Below, in pieces: positions 11,927 through 12,159 of a stretch of DNA of 12,159 nucleotides. The first letter of the stretch is position 1. Each line of letters starts with the position of its first letter. Below the pieces are notes generated by a model. The model saw only the letters and a list, made by a program, of their open reading frames with translations. It ran no database searches and was not told the DNA's origin. The translations under genes were made by a program, and so were the position numbers. The stretch comes from Baffinella frigidus (Eukaryota; Cryptophyceae; Cryptomonadales; Baffinellaceae), in the NCBI GenBank assembly GCA_026770585.1, contig MU646329.1, positions 396,971 through 409,129 of the forward strand, given 5' to 3'.

Positions 11927-12159
11927 TCGCAGCGCGGGATAGCCCTGCGCGCGTTCCACGCCAGGCTCTTGGGTAGGGTGTTCCAGGGTCGTACTTGGAG
12001 CCATTGGGTCGTTCTTGGAGCCGTTTTCTGCTATTGATTTTTCAATATCGTTTTTCTTTTTAAAAATGGCTGTAGGGCACCCCCCCCCTCCAGCCCTCAT
12101 GGGTATGCTAGCCAACGGGACCGATGCTCTGGCGATGATTCCGGCTTGCTCTAGGCGAG
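11927..12159. other. Right edge, AT-richer, no gene recognised
   Basis: GGTCGTACTTGGAGCC and GGTCGTTCTTGGAGCC are a short direct repeat about 24 bp apart (11981-12020). TATTGATTTTTCAATA is a small hairpin near 12035-12050, followed by a T-rich run. An 86-codon minus-strand frame here overlaps the family-F element and is not supported. Confidence 0.45.

Overview
The window looks like nuclear DNA of a GC-rich unicellular eukaryote, probably an alga or another protist. It is not bacterial. It has a 76-bp interstitial array of the Arabidopsis-type telomere repeat CCCTAAA. The only convincing coding sequence is split by GT..AG introns. Short inverted-repeat (foldback, MITE-like) elements occur at very high density. 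The species cannot be named from this sequence. No rRNA, tRNA, transposase or CRISPR array was found. Most open frames in the first 9 kb lie inside repeats and are not genes.

Layout. 1-1300: tandem and dispersed repeats, including a 27-bp palindromic array, a 32-bp minisatellite and 31-bp GC-rich repeats. 1285-1432: a foldback element (family F). 1433-2311: GC-rich duplicated sequence, then three arrays built on CCCTA (5-mer, 5-mer, 11-mer). 2323-5491: an almost unbroken mosaic of foldback families A-F and I set in a GC-rich satellite (H) and interrupted by the CCCTAAA array. 5863-6600: a foldback, a TGTAGGG array, a 48-bp relic of a dinucleotide-binding exon, and a GTTGACATAC array with a 67-bp higher-order period.

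7195-8154 is the most informative stretch. A coding-like unit occurs twice in tandem, and both copies carry foldback insertions. Comparing the copies gives empty and filled sites, which fixes element boundaries and target duplications. One of these is a TA duplication around a 192-bp element. 8172-9145 holds a G-rich minisatellite and more foldbacks.

9332-11315 is the gene-bearing part. A minus-strand coding-like frame carrying an in-frame TGA lies at 9332-9838. A plus-strand gene for a secreted, cysteine-rich protein starts at 10332. A divergent family-B foldback (about 10977-11159) sits at an exon-intron boundary of that gene and has GT and AG at its edges, so it is a candidate introner (transposon-derived intron). 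11490-12159 holds a 25-bp tandem array, palindromes, another family-F foldback and an AT-richer end.

Main idea: many families of non-autonomous foldback DNA elements coexist here. Several share the 11-bp core CCTACSGTAGG, keep hairpin pairing while their sequences diverge, and sit in or beside coding units, in one case possibly as an intron. The autonomous partner is not in the window.
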